Program-made: the position numbers and the translations under genes | Assembly: GCF_006443095.1 (NCBI RefSeq) | Contig: NZ_VFWZ01000002.1 | Span: 1,178,001-1,242,000 of the forward strand | Direction: 5' to 3' | Source of the DNA: Aquimarina algicola | Lineage (GTDB): Bacteria > Bacteroidota > Bacteroidia > Flavobacteriales > Flavobacteriaceae | Length of the DNA: 64,000 nt | The notes under the pieces: generated by a model | What the model was told of the DNA's origin: nothing | Database searches by the model: none | The model's input: the letters and a program-made list of their open reading frames with translations, nothing else | Shown: in pieces, positions 10,152 to 20,800 of the stretch | How the letters are laid out: each line of letters begins with the position of its first letter | Position numbering within the stretch: the stretch's first letter is position 1

Positions 10152-12545
10152 ATGAAAAGACACACTTGGTTATTAGTGTTGATTCTCGGAATTAATTTTA
10201 TTTCAGCTCAAGAATGTGAAAAAACACTTTCTGGAAAAGTAATCGATTTTCATGATGGAGTACCTCTAGAAGGCGCTACAATAGTGTTTAATAATCGTAA
10301 AATTGTGACAGACGCATCAGGAACATATAATATAGAAGGGCTATGCCCTACCTCTTATGCTTTTACTATCTCACATGAAAAATGTAATTCTCAAGTGATA
10401 ACTATTGATGTTTCAAAAACATCAACAAAAGACTTTTATCTTGAGCATCATCTTAATGAGTTAGCAGAAGTAAAAGTTGCGGGTGCCACAACCGAGACAA
10501 ACTCTTCTCAGGAAGAAACTATATCCAATGATGTGATAGAAAAATATAGTAGTGCTTCATTAGGTGATGCCTTAAGAGAAATTACTGGTGTTTCTTCGCT
10601 AAATACAGGTTCTACCATTGTAAAACCAATTATTCAGGGACTTAGTGGAAGCCGTGTAATGATCATAAATAATAATGTTAGGATGCAAGATATGGAGTGG
10701 GGAGATGAACATGCACCAAACATAGATATTAATGCTGCTGGTAGTGTAACGGTGGTCAAAGGTGCTTCTGCACTACAATATGGTGGTGATGCAATCGGTG
10801 GTGTCATTATTGTAGAACCCAATCGTGTACCTGCAAAAGATACGCTATTTGGAAAAACAGTACTTACCGGTGCAACCAATGGTATAGGAGGTTCTGTAGC
10901 TACAGAGTTGGTAAAAGGGTATGAAAACGGATGGTTTTTTAAAATTCATGGGGGCTTTAAACGCTTCGGAGATGTAGAAACCCCGGATTATATACTTTCT
11001 AATACAGGTATTTCAGAAAAAAGTGCTTCACTTGCTTTTGGAGTTAATAAATTTACATCAGGATGGGATGTCTATTATTCTTATTTTGATACTGAAATTG
11101 GTGTATTGGCAGCCTCTCATATCGGTAATGTCGACGATCTTATCAACTCAATCAATAATCAACAGCCAGATATCATAAGAGATTTTACCTATGATATCGA
11201 AAACCCAAAACAAGAAGTAACACATCATTTAGGAAGGTTAAAATATTTTAAAAGGTTTGAAGAACTGGGAAAATGGAGTACTCAATATGATTTTCAATAC
11301 AACCAAAGATTTGAATTTGATATAAGAAGAACAGAAGAATTAAGAAGTAAGCCAAGTCTTGATTTAGAACTTACAACACACACCATAACTTCAGATTTTA
11401 GCTTTGATGCCAAAGCAGATTACAGTCTTAAAACTGGTATTTTATTGCGATACCAAGATAATTTTGCAGATCCTTCTACAGAGGTAAGACGTTTGATCCC
11501 TGACTATGAGAAATACGATGCTGGTGCTTTTGTATCTGGTGAGTATTTTGCTAGTGATAACCTTACCATAGATGCAGGAATTCGTTACGATTTTAATAAA
11601 ATAGATGCAAAGAAATTCTATTTAATTTCAAGATGGGAAGAAAGAGGATATAATAATGATTTTTCGGATATTATTATTGAAAGAGCTCGTGGTTCTCAAT
11701 TCCTGACTAATCCCGTTTTTGAATACCATAGTCTATCAGGAACGATTGGTGCTCAATATACATTTGGTCAAGACAATGCACTAAAAGTTAATTATGCTTT
11801 ATCACAAAGAGCTCCTAATCCGGCAGAATTATTTAGTGATGGTTTACATCATTCTGCTGCAAGAATAGAATTAGGTGATCTACGAATCGATCAAGAAACC
11901 TCTCAAAAGGTATCAATCTCTTTACAAAAAAACACAGAAAAATGGGGATATGAGCTTGCGCCTTATGCAAACTTTATTAATGACTACATTCTTTTAGAAC
12001 CAACAGATGTAGAATTATCAATACGAGGAGCTTTTCCTATTTGGGAGTATAGACAAACCAATGCAAGACTTTTGGGCATTGATGCCAAATTATATATAAA
12101 CTGGTTAGATAAGTGGAGAACAGATCATAATTTTTCTTTAGTAAAAGGGCAAGAGACGGATAATGACATTGCATTGATTAACATGCCCGCACCAAATACT
12201 AATAATAAAATTACTTATCATAACAAAGAATGGAAGGACTTAACAATATCGTTAGAAAGTCAGTTCTTTTTTAGACAAAATGAATTTCCTCCAAATATTG
12301 AGGTTTTTTCAATAGACGCAGATCAAGATGTATTATTAGAAATTAATACCCCGCCTGATGCGTATCACTTACTTAATGCTAATGCAGATTTGAAATTTGC
12401 TTTAGGAACAAAAAGTAATCTAAAGGTTGGTGTAACGATTAATAATATACTTGATGAAACCTATAGAAACTATTTAAACCGTCAGCGATTTTTTGCTGAT
12501 GATATTGGAAGAAATTTTTTACTAAGACTATCTATAAACTATTAA
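10152..12545 (+). CDS. TonB-dependent outer-membrane receptor, possibly for zinc
   Basis: Outer-membrane active-transport receptor of 797 residues. A signal peptide ends near FISAQ (residue 20). Residues about 22-105 form a carboxypeptidase-regulatory-like domain (GKVIDFHDGVPLEGA), about 110-220 the plug, and the rest the 22-stranded barrel ending in an aromatic-rich strand. The plug holds the segment WGDEHAPNID near 182-191, which recalls the D-H-A/G segment of ZnuD- and BtuB-type receptors. It is flanked by a small His/Cys protein and a lipoprotein 9 nt downstream, so the three genes probably form one operon. Receptor class is certain; a zinc or other metal ligand is an inference. Confidence 0.92.
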   Translation: MKRHTWLLVLILGINFISAQECEKTLSGKVIDFHDGVPLEGATIVFNNRKIVTDASGTYNIEGLCPTSYAFTISHEKCNSQVITIDVSKTSTKDFYLEHHLNELAEVKVAGATTETNSSQEETISNDVIEKYSSASLGDALREITGVSSLNTGSTIVKPIIQGLSGSRVMIINNNVRMQDMEWGDEHAPNIDINAAGSVTVVKGASALQYGGDAIGGVIIVEPNRVPAKDTLFGKTVLTGATNGIGGSVATELVKGYENGWFFKIHGGFKRFGDVETPDYILSNTGISEKSASLAFGVNKFTSGWDVYYSYFDTEIGVLAASHIGNVDDLINSINNQQPDIIRDFTYDIENPKQEVTHHLGRLKYFKRFEELGKWSTQYDFQYNQRFEFDIRRTEELRSKPSLDLELTTHTITSDFSFDAKADYSLKTGILLRYQDNFADPSTEVRRLIPDYEKYDAGAFVSGEYFASDNLTIDAGIRYDFNKIDAKKFYLISRWEERGYNNDFSDIIIERARGSQFLTNPVFEYHSLSGTIGAQYTFGQDNALKVNYALSQRAPNPAELFSDGLHHSAARIELGDLRIDQETSQKVSISLQKNTEKWGYELAPYANFINDYILLEPTDVELSIRGAFPIWEYRQTNARLLGIDAKLYINWLDKWRTDHNFSLVKGQETDNDIALINMPAPNTNNKITYHNKEWKDLTISLESQFFFRQNEFPPNIEVFSIDADQDVLLEINTPPDAYHLLNANADLKFALGTKSNLKVGVTINNILDETYRNYLNRQRFFADDIGRNFLLRLSINY

Positions 12546-12554
12546 TTTAAAAAC

Positions 12555-13166
12555 ATGAACACAAACAAATTTTTAACAATGTTAGCTATTTCAGGAACCT
12601 TATTTATCTCTTCTTGTTCTGATGATGATGATAATCCTGATCCTGCCAATGAAGGAGAATTAATTACTACAATGACAGTAACACTTACTAATAGTACAGA
12701 CACTTCAGACACAGTAGTTATGAGATTTTTTGACGAGGATGGTGAAAACGGTCCTACAGAACCTACTCCGACTGTAACGGGTACATTAAAAGCAAGTACT
12801 ACATATAATGGTAGTGTCGCAGTTTTAAACGAATCTGAAGACCCTGTAGAAATAGTTACTGAAGAAATTCAAGAAGAAGCAGATGAGCATCAATTCTTTT
12901 TTATAACTGACGATTTAGGAATAACAACTGCCTATACGGATAATGAATCTAATTATGAAAATGCAGAAGGAGTAGCCTTTACGTCTACAAACCCTGTAGG
13001 TCTTACGTTTACACTTACTACAACCGATACTACCGGTGATGTAGCTCTAAGAGTTGTTTTAAGACATGAGCTTGATAAGGATGCAAGTGGTGTTGCAGAA
13101 GGAAATATAGCTAATGCAGGAGGTTCTCCTGATATTGATTGGACTTTTAATACTTCTGTAGAATAA
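12555..13166 (+). CDS. Acidic lipoprotein paired with the TonB receptor
   Basis: Lipoprotein of 203 residues. The signal ends in a lipobox FISSC with Cys21 as the lipidation site, followed by a string of Asp residues that favours surface or outer-membrane retention in Bacteroidota. The body is beta-rich and threonine-rich, with EEADEHQFFF at about 110 and LRHELDKDASG at about 170, both possible metal-binding patches. Similar proteins often follow TonB receptors in flavobacteria, sometimes labelled type 1 periplasmic binding fold. It likely captures the receptor's ligand, but no function is known to me. Confidence 0.75.
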   Translation: MNTNKFLTMLAISGTLFISSCSDDDDNPDPANEGELITTMTVTLTNSTDTSDTVVMRFFDEDGENGPTEPTPTVTGTLKASTTYNGSVAVLNESEDPVEIVTEEIQEEADEHQFFFITDDLGITTAYTDNESNYENAEGVAFTSTNPVGLTFTLTTTDTTGDVALRVVLRHELDKDASGVAEGNIANAGGSPDIDWTFNTSVE

Positions 13167-13205
13167 TAATTAAAAAAATAATTGAAACACAATCATATGT
13201 GAATT

Positions 13206-13279
13206 TAAGTTGAGTTTGTGTAAAATTAAATTGCATGTCGAGTTTCAATTCTTAACCCCCGGGGTGTATTATCCCGGGG
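13206..13279. repeat. Upstream copy of a duplicated intergenic unit
   Basis: A 21-bp sequence at 13206-13226 (core GTTGAGTTTGTGTAAAAT) recurs exactly at 13441-13461. In both copies it is followed by a GTTTCAATT box and then by a C-rich hairpin. Here the hairpin is CCCCGGG/CCCGGGG (13257-13263 and 13273-13279) with a 9-nt loop but no T run, so it is a weak terminator candidate. The stretch 13167-13541 contains no gene. Confidence 0.6.
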
Positions 13280-13440
13280 ATTATAAAAAAGTTAAATACA
13301 AAAAATAGTAAATAGCTTTTAAAATATAAACCTAAAACTGATTTTAAATACCTTAAAATATATGAGATTTAGCTTTATTTCTAAAACCACATATAGTAAA
13401 GCTTAATCTAAATTAAATTGAAGCTATCATAATTAGTATA

Positions 13441-13508
13441 TAAGTTGAGTTTGTGTAAAATACAATTATGTTTCAATTTAAACCCCTTGTGAGACTTTGC
13501 AAGGGGTT
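13441..13508. repeat. Downstream copy of the duplicated intergenic unit
   Basis: The same 21-bp sequence (13441-13461) and the TTTCAATT box precede a second hairpin at 13481-13508. The pair of units suggests a duplication of an operon end or of a small regulatory RNA leader. Confidence 0.6.
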
Positions 13509-13514
13509 ATTTTT
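13481..13514 (+). terminator. Intrinsic terminator
   Basis: The perfect 9-bp stem AACCCCTTG/CAAGGGGTT has a 10-nt loop and is followed by ATTTTTAT. It is oriented to stop plus-strand transcripts from the TonB receptor operon before the minus-strand regulator gene. Confidence 0.8.
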
Positions 13515-13541
13515 ATATAAAAACTTACATTAAGGTTACAT

Positions 13542-15281
13542 TTAAGCTATTTCTGGTGTCATAATATGTCTTAAGTGCTCTTTTAATGATACATCATCAG
13601 GAACATTAATTTTCTTCTTAACTCTTTTTCTGGCCATTTTTACTGCATGTATAGAAACGCCTAGTAATTGAGCAGATTCTTTAATAGATAAATTGAGTTT
13701 AACTAATAAACAATGTCTTACATCGTTTGCAGAAAGGTCTGGATAACGAGCATTAATCTGCGCAATAATACCTGGGTATTGAGATTCTATTCTATCCTTT
13801 AGAATACCAAGATCTGCAATTGAAGCAATAAACTTATCCAATTTTTTTTCTGCCTCCATGATTTCTTCTTTGTTATCGTATTTTATAGCAGATGACAAAT
13901 ATTTTTTTATCGAACTTAACTTGCTGAGCTTTTCGTTTATAGAAATCATGGTAACCAAAAACTCCTCTTCTCTACCTTGTAAATGGTTTTTGAGAATCAA
14001 CTTTTCATTTTCTTTAAGTTGCTCTATTTCCTTCTCACTCAAATGATATTTTTTATAAAAAGCAATTGACAATAAGATAAGCAAAAAACCACATAAACCT
14101 ACTACTAGAGAGGTAATGTACAATCTTTGTTTCTCATTTTTATACATCAAAATATCATTGTCTTTAATTAACAAATCGTTTTTATATTGTTCTTCTATTA
14201 ATTCTATTCTTCCCTTTGATACCTTTGATATATCTTTATTTCTTTTCATGTAGAGACTATCAATAAAACTTCCATATTTGTTATAATAATTCGTTGATTT
14301 TTCCCAATCATTTAGTCTTTTATGTATAGCCCCCAGGTTTCTGTATGCAAAAGCCATATCCATTGGATCGTTTGTGTTTTGTAGTATAGCATATTCAAAA
14401 TGTTCTATCGCCTTATGAGGATTGTCCAAAGAATTATAGATTTTGCCTAATATAAGTTCATTAACTGCTGTATAAGAGCTTAGTTCTGGTTTATTATCTA
14501 GTATCTTTTTTGCATAAAGCGCTTTCTCTAATGCCATATCATAATCACCAAGACTTCTATATGCATCTGCTATAGAAGATATAATATAACTTATCTCTCC
14601 TTTCTTATCTGTTTTTTCAATACTTTTTAGGTTTGCTGTCCACCAATTTATCGCTTTGCCATATTCTCTTTTATTAAAATGAGCGCTCGCAAGATTAGCA
14701 TATAAACGATATCTTAAATCACGATGTTTTACAAAAATGGTATCCTTAAGTAGCTGTTTAGAATATGCCAGAACCTTATCCGGTTCGCCAAGGGATAGAT
14801 GACATTTAAGAATATTCATTTTTGTAATTGTTGCTGTTTTTCTATCTCCCCATTTTAAGTCGAGTTTATAAGACTTGTGATAGTATTTTAGCGCTTGATA
14901 ATGAAATTTTTGATCAAATAAAATAGCCGCCTTATTGTTATAAATCTGAGAAAGTAAGAAATCCAAATTAGAATTTTCCTTAACGATATTTTCGCCTTTA
15001 TCATATACAATATTTGCACTATCAATCATTGAATTATTTTTATAGTACGCTCCTAGATTGATCAAGCTTTCTAATTCTCCTTTCCTATAACCTATTTCCT
15101 TTGATTTTTTTAACAATTTCTTTAATAGGTCTCCATTTCCGATAAGGTCCTTTTTTGCAACCTTAATTAGGCTGTCAATTTCTTGGTTTTTTTGTGTTAA
15201 AGAGAGGTTTTTTTGACAAAATACAGTTGTCAAATTACACAAAAAACATACAAATAATAGTCTGATTGTTAAGTCTTTCAC
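13542..15281 (-). CDS. TPR-repeat membrane regulator with LuxR-type HTH
   Basis: Transcription regulator of 579 residues with a GTG start at 15281. A signal peptide (FLCNLTTVFCQ) is followed by a periplasmic array of tetratricopeptide repeats at about 40-350. A membrane helix lies at about 385-408, then a charged coiled coil, and a C-terminal helix-turn-helix at about 513-560 (LSANDVRHCLL...LGVSIHAVKMARKRVKKK). This layout is common in Bacteroidota for sensors that need no phosphorelay. It is separated from the lectin and cellulase cluster by a 484-bp divergent intergenic region and is the best local candidate to regulate it, which is inference from position. Confidence 0.85.
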   Translation of the reverse strand: MKDLTIRLLFVCFLCNLTTVFCQKNLSLTQKNQEIDSLIKVAKKDLIGNGDLLKKLLKKSKEIGYRKGELESLINLGAYYKNNSMIDSANIVYDKGENIVKENSNLDFLLSQIYNNKAAILFDQKFHYQALKYYHKSYKLDLKWGDRKTATITKMNILKCHLSLGEPDKVLAYSKQLLKDTIFVKHRDLRYRLYANLASAHFNKREYGKAINWWTANLKSIEKTDKKGEISYIISSIADAYRSLGDYDMALEKALYAKKILDNKPELSSYTAVNELILGKIYNSLDNPHKAIEHFEYAILQNTNDPMDMAFAYRNLGAIHKRLNDWEKSTNYYNKYGSFIDSLYMKRNKDISKVSKGRIELIEEQYKNDLLIKDNDILMYKNEKQRLYITSLVVGLCGFLLILLSIAFYKKYHLSEKEIEQLKENEKLILKNHLQGREEEFLVTMISINEKLSKLSSIKKYLSSAIKYDNKEEIMEAEKKLDKFIASIADLGILKDRIESQYPGIIAQINARYPDLSANDVRHCLLVKLNLSIKESAQLLGVSIHAVKMARKRVKKKINVPDDVSLKEHLRHIMTPEIA

Positions 15282-15765
15282 TTTGATTTGGGGGAGTTAG
15301 TTATATTTCTTATTCTTAAAAACGTAATAAAATAAAAATAGTACGCTTTATGTATTCTTTTTTTTCATAATGTACTCCTAATGTACCCTATGAAAAAACC
15401 AAAATATATGTCATTCTAAAGTAATTTCGTTAAATAAATATAAGAGAATATTCTATGCTATGCTAAAAAAATAGCAGATAACATATTAATCAAACAAGTA
15501 TAATCATAACACAAACTCTATCATGCATTTTATTTCAATATCTCAAAATCAAAATTAAATTTCACATTGTCTTTTTCAATTTTTGATCATCAAAGACCTC
15601 ATCGATATTTAATTTATAAAGATTGTTTGAAACATTAATTTTAAGTAAACTGAATTGGTGATTTATTTATTTTTTATCATTGATAAAATGTAAAATTACC
15701 CCTAGAAACTAAATCATTACATACAAGCATTATTTTTCGAAATATTTAAGGATATCATCCAAATC
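15282..15765. other. Divergent regulatory region between the TPR regulator and the lectin gene
   Basis: No gene is visible. The region is very AT-rich. At about 15509-15518 it carries ACACAAACTC, the inverse of the GAGTTTGTGT core found in the 13206 and 13441 repeats. It should hold the promoters for both flanking genes, but no full TTTG-N19-TAnnTTTG match was found. Confidence 0.4.
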
Positions 15766-16902
15766 ATGAAATCAATAAAACTGATCACCTACATATTCTT
15801 TAGTTTGGGTATCATACAACTCAATGCACAAACCCTCTATCCTGCTCAAGGAAAAAAATGGGGTAAAACTAGTGTGGTTCTGGATAAGTCCGATAATCAG
15901 ATTTCTTTTAAAGATGTTCCTTCTGTATTATATTCACAGATGTCCTATACTTTGGATATGCAATATAAGGCCTCTGATCAAAGAGAAATAGTAGTAAGTT
16001 TTTGGAAAAATAATACTTGGATTGCCAGCAAAGTAGACAAAGTATCTAAAGGGTTAGGTACAAAACCTATAACAGTAACTCTACCCTCTCTTCCTTCAGA
16101 GGGAAACACATATGCATTTAAATCCCACATTAGGCCCGTTGGAACAGATTGGCAACAAGCGTTAGACACAGATGAAATAAAAAATATAAAAGTAAATTTC
16201 AAAGACCTTCCAATTATCGCAGAAGGAACTTATTATATTAGCGCTCTTACCACTAACCAAAGGTTGCTATTTGATATTACAAAAGACCATCTCGTCGTAA
16301 TGAATGACCCTACTGATGTTGACAATCAAAAATGGATATTAAAACATTTGGGAAACAACATTTATACTATAAAAAATAAAGGCTCCAACAGATATCTTGA
16401 GATTCCTAATGGAAAATGTGAAAATGCATCGCAAGTAACAACACATACTCAAGCCAATAAAAACCATCAAAAGTGGAGAATTAATTTAAATAGTAATGAT
16501 GGTAGTTATAGTATTAAACCTGTTCATTGTATTACTAAAGCGCTAGATGTAACAGAAGGTGAGTTTGATGCGACTACCCAGATTTGGGAGTATCATAAAG
16601 ATAACATAAACCAAAAATGGAATATTGTTTCTGTTCATAACACAATTTCCAATACTCATGATATACATCATAAAATTAATACCGAAGAAATCTCTTTGTT
16701 CCCTAACCCTTCAATAGATTTTGTAAAACTCAAGGGAATTAAAGTAGGAGACGAAATCATAGTATATGATCTACTTGGAAACTCTGTTATAAACTTTACT
16801 GCGAAACAGAAAGAAGAAGTAATTCTAACTTCTGGTCTCAGTAAAGGAGTATATATTATTTCAATATCAGAAAGATCTAAATTACAATTTATAAAAGAAT
16901 AA
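15766..16902 (+). CDS. T9SS-exported ricin-type lectin
   Basis: Secreted or surface carbohydrate-binding protein of 378 residues with no catalytic domain that I recognise. A signal peptide ends at LNAQ (residue 22). Residues about 23-145 form a beta-sandwich with the segment IRPVGTDWQQALDTD, which I associate with modules in flavobacterial polysaccharidases. Residues about 150-290 form a ricin B (CBM13-like) trefoil with QKW signatures in each lobe. Residues about 309-378 are a T9SS type A sorting domain beginning SLFPNPS. It precedes the cellulase cluster on the same strand and probably adheres to the same substrate. Confidence 0.85.
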   Translation: MKSIKLITYIFFSLGIIQLNAQTLYPAQGKKWGKTSVVLDKSDNQISFKDVPSVLYSQMSYTLDMQYKASDQREIVVSFWKNNTWIASKVDKVSKGLGTKPITVTLPSLPSEGNTYAFKSHIRPVGTDWQQALDTDEIKNIKVNFKDLPIIAEGTYYISALTTNQRLLFDITKDHLVVMNDPTDVDNQKWILKHLGNNIYTIKNKGSNRYLEIPNGKCENASQVTTHTQANKNHQKWRINLNSNDGSYSIKPVHCITKALDVTEGEFDATTQIWEYHKDNINQKWNIVSVHNTISNTHDIHHKINTEEISLFPNPSIDFVKLKGIKVGDEIIVYDLLGNSVINFTAKQKEEVILTSGLSKGVYIISISERSKLQFIKE

Positions 16903-17822
16903 AAGATACTAATTAATTATAAGCCCCAAACACCCATGAAAAACAACTTTAACACTGCCTCTCTAAGAGAAATGGCAATATTAAAAATTGATCGCCATTA
17001 TTCATCATGATTTACTATCGCCAAAAGTAAAAGGTGAATAACAAAACCAAAATAAAGGAATCAAAAACTTTATTTACAAAACGCAAACTCTTTAAAACAC
17101 AAACTACTCTTAACACGTATTAAAATGAAAACGCTTACACAACCATCTTTTCTAGCCCGAATGGCTTTTAAGATTCCATTGCCAACTCACAAAAATTTAC
17201 CTTTGTTTATACATCAAAATAGGTGTACTACTTATCAAAAAACACTCCGAAGTATTTATTGCTAAAGCTTCTCATGTTATAAATATTTCTAGAGTTAAAC
17301 TCATTGCAAGTCAAACAACGCGAGACATCCTGCTAAATACAACACTTGAAGTGAAGTAGGCCTCAGAGAATTAAACTCCATAATGCGTATTAAGACCTAT
17401 AGATGAGTAGTCTATCATGATCAAAAAGAATTGATGATGTGCTCTATTAATAGTGTGAATTTCCTTTACACCTATAAAAACGTAGAAGTATAATACTGTA
17501 AGATCGCAAACAACTTGTAGCTCCCTAACCATTAGTTATGGATACTACTCTCTAGAATTAATACTAACCCTAAAACACTAAAACAATGAAATACAAAACG
17601 TAAACTGTAATAAAGCATTCGTGTGTAGTAATTGCTTTTGTTACCTAGATATTATTTTGAATATAAAGGTGACAATTAAAAAATTCAAAACTCTAAAACA
17701 ATATAAAATTTAATACAATCAAATCCTTAATTATTGTGTTTTGACACGAATGACTTTAACCAAGACAAATGACACAATTCAATTAAAATTTAGGAAAAAG
17801 ATATTTTAAAACTGTATCGATT
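16903..17822 (+). other. 920-bp gap ahead of the large cellulase gene
   Basis: No convincing gene is present. Two short frames start with ATG: 16936-17010 (24 residues) and 17125-17265 (46 residues, beginning MKTLTQPSFLARMAFKIPLP). Neither is recognised. The base composition around 17140-17560 is less AT-rich than usual intergenic DNA here and contains many short broken frames, which is compatible with a decayed gene. An AATGGC/GCCATT inverted repeat lies at about 16972-17000. The rest may be a long 5' leader of the cellulase transcript. Confidence 0.4.
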
Positions 17823-20800
17823 ATGAGAAACTTTATAAAATCAGGAGCGATGTTACTTTTGCTTCTGGCGTGTGGTACCATAACTGCACAATTTAATTAT
17901 GGAGAAGCTCTCCAGAAGTCCCTTCTCTTTTACGAGACGCAACAATCTGGAGTTTTACCAGACTGGAATAGAATTAGTTGGCGATCCAATGCAGGGGTCA
18001 ATGATGGAAAAGATGTAGGTTTGGACTTAACAGGAGGATGGCATGATGCCGGAGACCATGTTAAGTTTGGATTTCCGATGGCATTTTCTGTTACTGCTCT
18101 CAATTGGGGGTACCTTGAGTATAAAGATGGGTACGACAGCGCAAACCAAACTGAGCACTTTAAGCAAAATATAAAATGGGTAACAGATTATTTTATAAAA
18201 TGTCATCCATCACCAAATGAATTTTATGCTCAAGTAGCAGATAGTAAATCACAAGATCATAACTTCTGGATGTCTCCAGAAATGGTAGACGTACATCCAC
18301 AATACGGGCAACGTAAATCATACAAGTTATCTCCTACTGCTCCCGGTACAGAAGTTGCTTGTGAGACTGCCGCTGCATTAGCTTCTGCAAGTATTATTTT
18401 CAAAGACAGTGATCCTGCCTACAGTGCTACTCTATTACGACATGCAAAAGAATTATATGCTTTTGGAGATACCTATAGAGGATTGTATAATGAGGATGGA
18501 AATATTCCTGCAACCGGTACATATTCTTCAGGAGGTTTTCAAGATGAATTAACCTGGGGTGCACTTTGGTTATATAAAGCTACAGGAGAACAAAAATACT
18601 TAGACAAAGCCGAAGCTGAATATTCACAACCCGACTTTTTATGGAGTCTAGTATGGGATGATAAGTCTTACGGAAACATGGTATTATTATCTATCATCAC
18701 CGGAAAAGATAATTATAAAGCTGACGCAGAACGCCATTTGGACTTCTGGCAAAGAGGAGGAGGAATCAATTACTCTCCAGGAGGACAAGCACATTTAACA
18801 CAATGGGGTTCTCTACGCCATGCTATGAATGCTTCACTTACAGCGCTGATATATAGTGATAACGTTGCTACACCCAAAAAACAACAATATCACGATTTTG
18901 CCGTAGCTCAAGTGAACTATGCATTAGGTGACAATCCAAATAACAGAAGTTTGGTAACAGGATTTGGTGTAAATCCACCAACAAAACCACATCATAGAGG
19001 GCAACATGCAAGCTGGGCAAGAAGTACTTCTGTTCCAGAAGAGTCTAGACATACACTTTGGGGTGCTTTAATGGGTGGCCCGGGAATGCCAAACGACGCT
19101 TTTGAAGAAGATAGAAACGACTTTCAGGCAAATGAAGTAGCCACAGATTACAACGCTTGTTATCAAGGTGTACTAGCAAGAATGGTAATGGAATTTGGAG
19201 GTAGCGAATTAAAAGATTTTCCTCAACCTGAAACACCAGGACTAGAATTTATAAATGAGGTAAGACTCAATAACGACCAATCTCGTTTTACAGAAGTAGC
19301 CATATGGTTAAATAACCGTTCTGCATGGCCGGCACGAGTACCTGGTACACTCAAAGCAAGATATTTTATTGATATTTCAGAAGGAGTAGCAGCTGGTTTT
19401 AGTGTAAGCGATTACTCAATAATTGCACGAGGTGCAGGAACAGCAGTAAGCGGATTACAAGCTTGGGATGCTTCTCAAAACATCTACTATGCAGAAGTTG
19501 AAGTAGATCAGGATCAAATGCCATTTCCCGGAGGTCAGGGAGAGTACAGAAGTGAAATTCAATTAAGAATCGCTTTACCAAACGATGCTCCAGAATCTGC
19601 ATGGGATGCTACAAACGATTTTTCGTATACAGGACTTAACAATAGCTTAAAAATAGTTGATAATGTTCCTATTTATGTAGATGGTGTACTTGCCGGAGGA
19701 AAAGAACCTAATGGTGGCGATACTCCTACAGCTTCATTTACAGCTTCTCCAGAAACAGGAATTGCTCCTTTAGAAGTATCTTTTAACGCTTCTGCGTCCT
19801 CTGATCCAAATGGAGATGCCTTAACCTATTCTTGGGATTTTAATAATGGTCAAACTTCTACTGCTGTTTCTCCAAAAATTACCTTTACACAAGTTGGTAC
19901 TTATGAAGTAACGTTAACAGTAAGCGATGGTAGTAACACCTCTTCTCCTGCAACCAAGACGATCACCGTTACAGATGGTAGCCCTATTGCTTCATTTACA
20001 GCAAGTGCAACCTCTGGTGTTGCTCCTTTTCAGGTTACTTTTGATGCTGCCGGATCTTCAGACCCTGCGGGAGGAAATCTAACCTATAGCTGGGATTTAG
20101 GAAATGGTGATACTGCAAATACTGCAACTGCAAGTACAACGTATACTCAAGTAGGTGTTTTTACAGTTACATTAACTGTAGAAAATGCTGCTGGGCAAAC
20201 AAATACTACTACAGAAACGATCACTATTACAGATGGCAGCAGCCCAAGTTGTGCATTCGATACTCCTCTGGCAACTGCACTACCAAATATAAATTCGCAA
20301 TTTGAGAATATTTATGTACTTGGAAACGGAGGACCAAATCTGGATAATGTAACCAATTTTACAATCAATTGGGACCTTGAAAACAATGGGTTATATCAAT
20401 TCTCCATGAATACCAACAATGGAGTACCAAGCTGGTGGAATGATCTATTGCCAAAAGTAACTCAAAACTTTAATGCCACGCAACCAGAAGTTACAATCAC
20501 CGGTTCTGGATTCGCAGGATTAGATGGTACATACTGGGCAACTGTTGACAATAATAACTTTGTGTTAGTATCAAAAACAGCAGATTTTACACTATATTTT
20601 AGTACATCTGCTACAGCACCGGATTGTGGTAGTTCAACTACAAACCCATCTGTAGTGAGCGGAGGGGCTATTACTGGTGGTCCATTTACATTTACAGTAG
20701 GAGATAATCTTAAAGATAATGTTTCTGGTGTTACATTAGCAGGAAACACAGGAGCAAAATCGCAATGGGTCGTTACCGATGATCAAAACACAATTCTAGG

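Noticed and set aside
13257-13279. CCCCGGG hairpin as terminator of the TonB receptor operon
   Set aside because: The stem is strong but no T run follows on either strand; the hairpin at 13481 is the better terminator.
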